A stretch of DNA of 64,000 nt, taken from assembly GCF_029633865.1 (NCBI RefSeq), contig NC_079219.1, positions 50,171,008-50,235,007 on the forward strand, given 5' to 3'. The position numbers and the translations under genes were made by a program. Under the pieces are notes generated by a model. The model was not told the DNA's origin and ran no database searches. It saw only the letters and a list, made by a program, of their open reading frames with translations. The first letter of the stretch is position 1. The number at the start of each line of letters is the position of its first letter. Source of the stretch: Lampris incognitus (lineage: Eukaryota; Chordata; Actinopteri; Lampriformes; Lampridae). Positions 62,710 to 64,000 of this stretch are shown one piece after another.

Positions 62710-63240
62710 TCATTCTGTTCCTCAGCTGTAGAGAGCGTCCTAACAGGTTGCATCACCGCCTGGTATGGAAACTGTTCTGCCCGTGACTGAGTTGACCTGC
62801 AGAGAGTGGTGCCCCCCCCAGAACATCCCTCCCCATCCTGCAGGACACTTACACCAGAAGGGTGAAGACAAGAGCCAAGAAGATCATGAGCGACACTTCT
62901 CACCCTAACAATGGACTGTTCAGACTATTGGGGTCTGGTAGACGCTTCTGTAGTCTTAGGGCCAAAACAGAGAGACTAAAGAGAAGTTTCTATCCACAAG
63001 CCATAAGAACTCTCAACATATACGACCTTTCACATACTTGAGACAGCTAGGTTTTTTATTTTCTATTTATTGTTTATTTTGACTTAAGAATGCACTGATC
63101 TTTTGTCTTTTATCTCTATATACTAGACCTGTCTTTTTTTTCACACAGTGACAGACGGAGTAGCCCCCTTCCTTTCACTGCATGTTTTACTCTGTATTTC
63201 TGTGCATTTGACAAGTAAAGTACTTGAACTTGAACTAAAA
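62710..63240 (+). mobile_element. L2-like LINE 3' end with ORF2 C-terminal remnant
   Basis: Plus-strand pieces: ESVLTGCITAWYGNCSARD (62735-62790), LQRVVPP (frame slip in a C-run near 62812), SLQDTYTRRVKTRAKKIMSDTSHPNNGLFRLLGSGRRF, LRAKTERLKRSFYPQAIRTLN. The 3' UTR ends GACAAGTAAAGTACTTGAACTTGAACT. Typical of fish L2-type LINEs; related to 24465-26150 but a distinct copy. Confidence 0.75.
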
Positions 63241-64000
63241 AGAGTCATCACCATGTCTTTAACACATAATTTTCCTCTGCCTCTGTCAGACAACACTTGT
63301 CAGTTACAAGTTCGGTTTTTGCCCACATTCTGCCATCCTGCAGTCGCTCTTACCTTGAAATTTCCTGTTCTGACTATTCAACTGACATTATTCAATATTT
63401 CCTTTGCCAATGGGTTGTCACCCCTACGTAAATATCATCACCTTCAGATGTTTTTCCGTGGTCCTCAATATTGTATGCTCATTTAAATGAAACTTTCAGG
63501 CTTAAACTTTAATAACTGAACATGACTGTTACTATTAACAGTCAATCCATTCATTAAAAATAGACTATTCTTTACTTTTATTAATATATGAAGTATGTGT
63601 CGAATACTTTTGCTACATTTTCTCTTTTACATCAAATTTATATGCTGTTATTCCACCACTATTATAAACCATATCAAAGTTGTATTAAATAACAGCTCAT
63701 TATCTCATCTTTATGTGGTTTGATATCTTACAAACATGCAACTGATGCATCTGATATGTCTCTGATAATCTGTCTTGAGTCACATGTATGTTATATATTG
63801 AGTCATATTTACATTAATGACACCTCTGCAGAGTTTTTGGTTTTTTTTGGCATAGTTATGAGGTATGAACACAGGAAGTGGTGCACTTTGTGACCACAGA
63901 CTCCAATGCAGGCTGCCAAAACAAGAACAACGTTGGACTGTTTTTCTTATACAAAATGCTCAAGGCCCTGTTGATTATCTTGCATCGCGCAATCATCTGG
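63241..64000. other. Unassigned end of window
   Basis: AT-rich, no termini, domains or convincing ORF; the 112-codon frame at 63148-63486 overlaps LINE 3' UTR and has no recognisable domain. Confidence 0.35.

Overview
The window reads as a transposon-rich stretch of a teleost fish genome. It carries teleost-type LINE tails (the same Rex1-like 3' end occurs three times), tRNA-headed SINEs, ZBED-type hAT elements, an ISL2EU-like transposon pair encoding THAP transposase and YqaJ nuclease, Tc1 elements, and Ty3/Gypsy plus Ty1/Copia LTR retrotransposons. No bacterial operon, rRNA, functional tRNA or CRISPR array is visible. Names of transposon families come from remembered motif patterns, not from a database search.

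Layout. 1-2264: decayed hAT element (copy A). 2467-3836: LINE 3' end split by a 425-bp MITE. 3906-8421: complete but dead minus-strand Ty3/Gypsy element (Ty3-1) with 216-bp LTRs and TSD AAATT. 8427-13560: the least transposon-occupied part. It holds the only convincing host-type gene, a TATA-promoted three-exon gene (10021-13552) for an unrecognised 650-residue coiled-coil protein with internal repeats. 14060-18591: LINE tails and a minus-strand L1 broken by a hAT-like element and a Rex1-like tail. 18592-20935: ISL2EU-like element 1. 20936-28640: plus-strand L1, SINEs and nested LINE fragments. 28915-30943: hAT copy B. 31183-35720: EnSpm-like transposase remnant, then ISL2EU-like element 2 split by a Tc1 element with 135-139 bp TIRs.

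37984-52361 is one nest. A minus-strand Ty3 element (Ty3-3, 645-bp LTRs, gag and protease deleted) had its 5' LTR hit twice, 25 bp apart: by a plus-strand Ty3 element (Ty3-2, 42683-47201, tRNA-Ser primer site) and by a minus-strand Ty1/Copia element (47234-51861, primed by an internal half-tRNA-iMet site). 52542-56817 is a young plus-strand Ty3 element (Ty3-4, LTRs differing at about 3 of 175 sites). 58465-60554 holds fragments of LTR elements. Among them is a miniature LTR-like unit whose terminal repeats contain a tRNA-like sequence with A and B boxes, with a perfect 18-nt tRNA-Leu(AAG) primer site and a polypurine tract only about 115 bp apart. Single copies of the same terminal repeat lie at 37033-37179 and 60404-60554. 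61701-63240 holds a Tc1 fragment and a LINE fragment.

Almost every coding region is a transposon pseudogene with stops, frameshifts or deletions. The most interesting leads are the tRNA-like miniature LTR element, the unassigned coiled-coil gene, and the Copia element whose gag frame starts in the LTR and translates through the primer-binding site.
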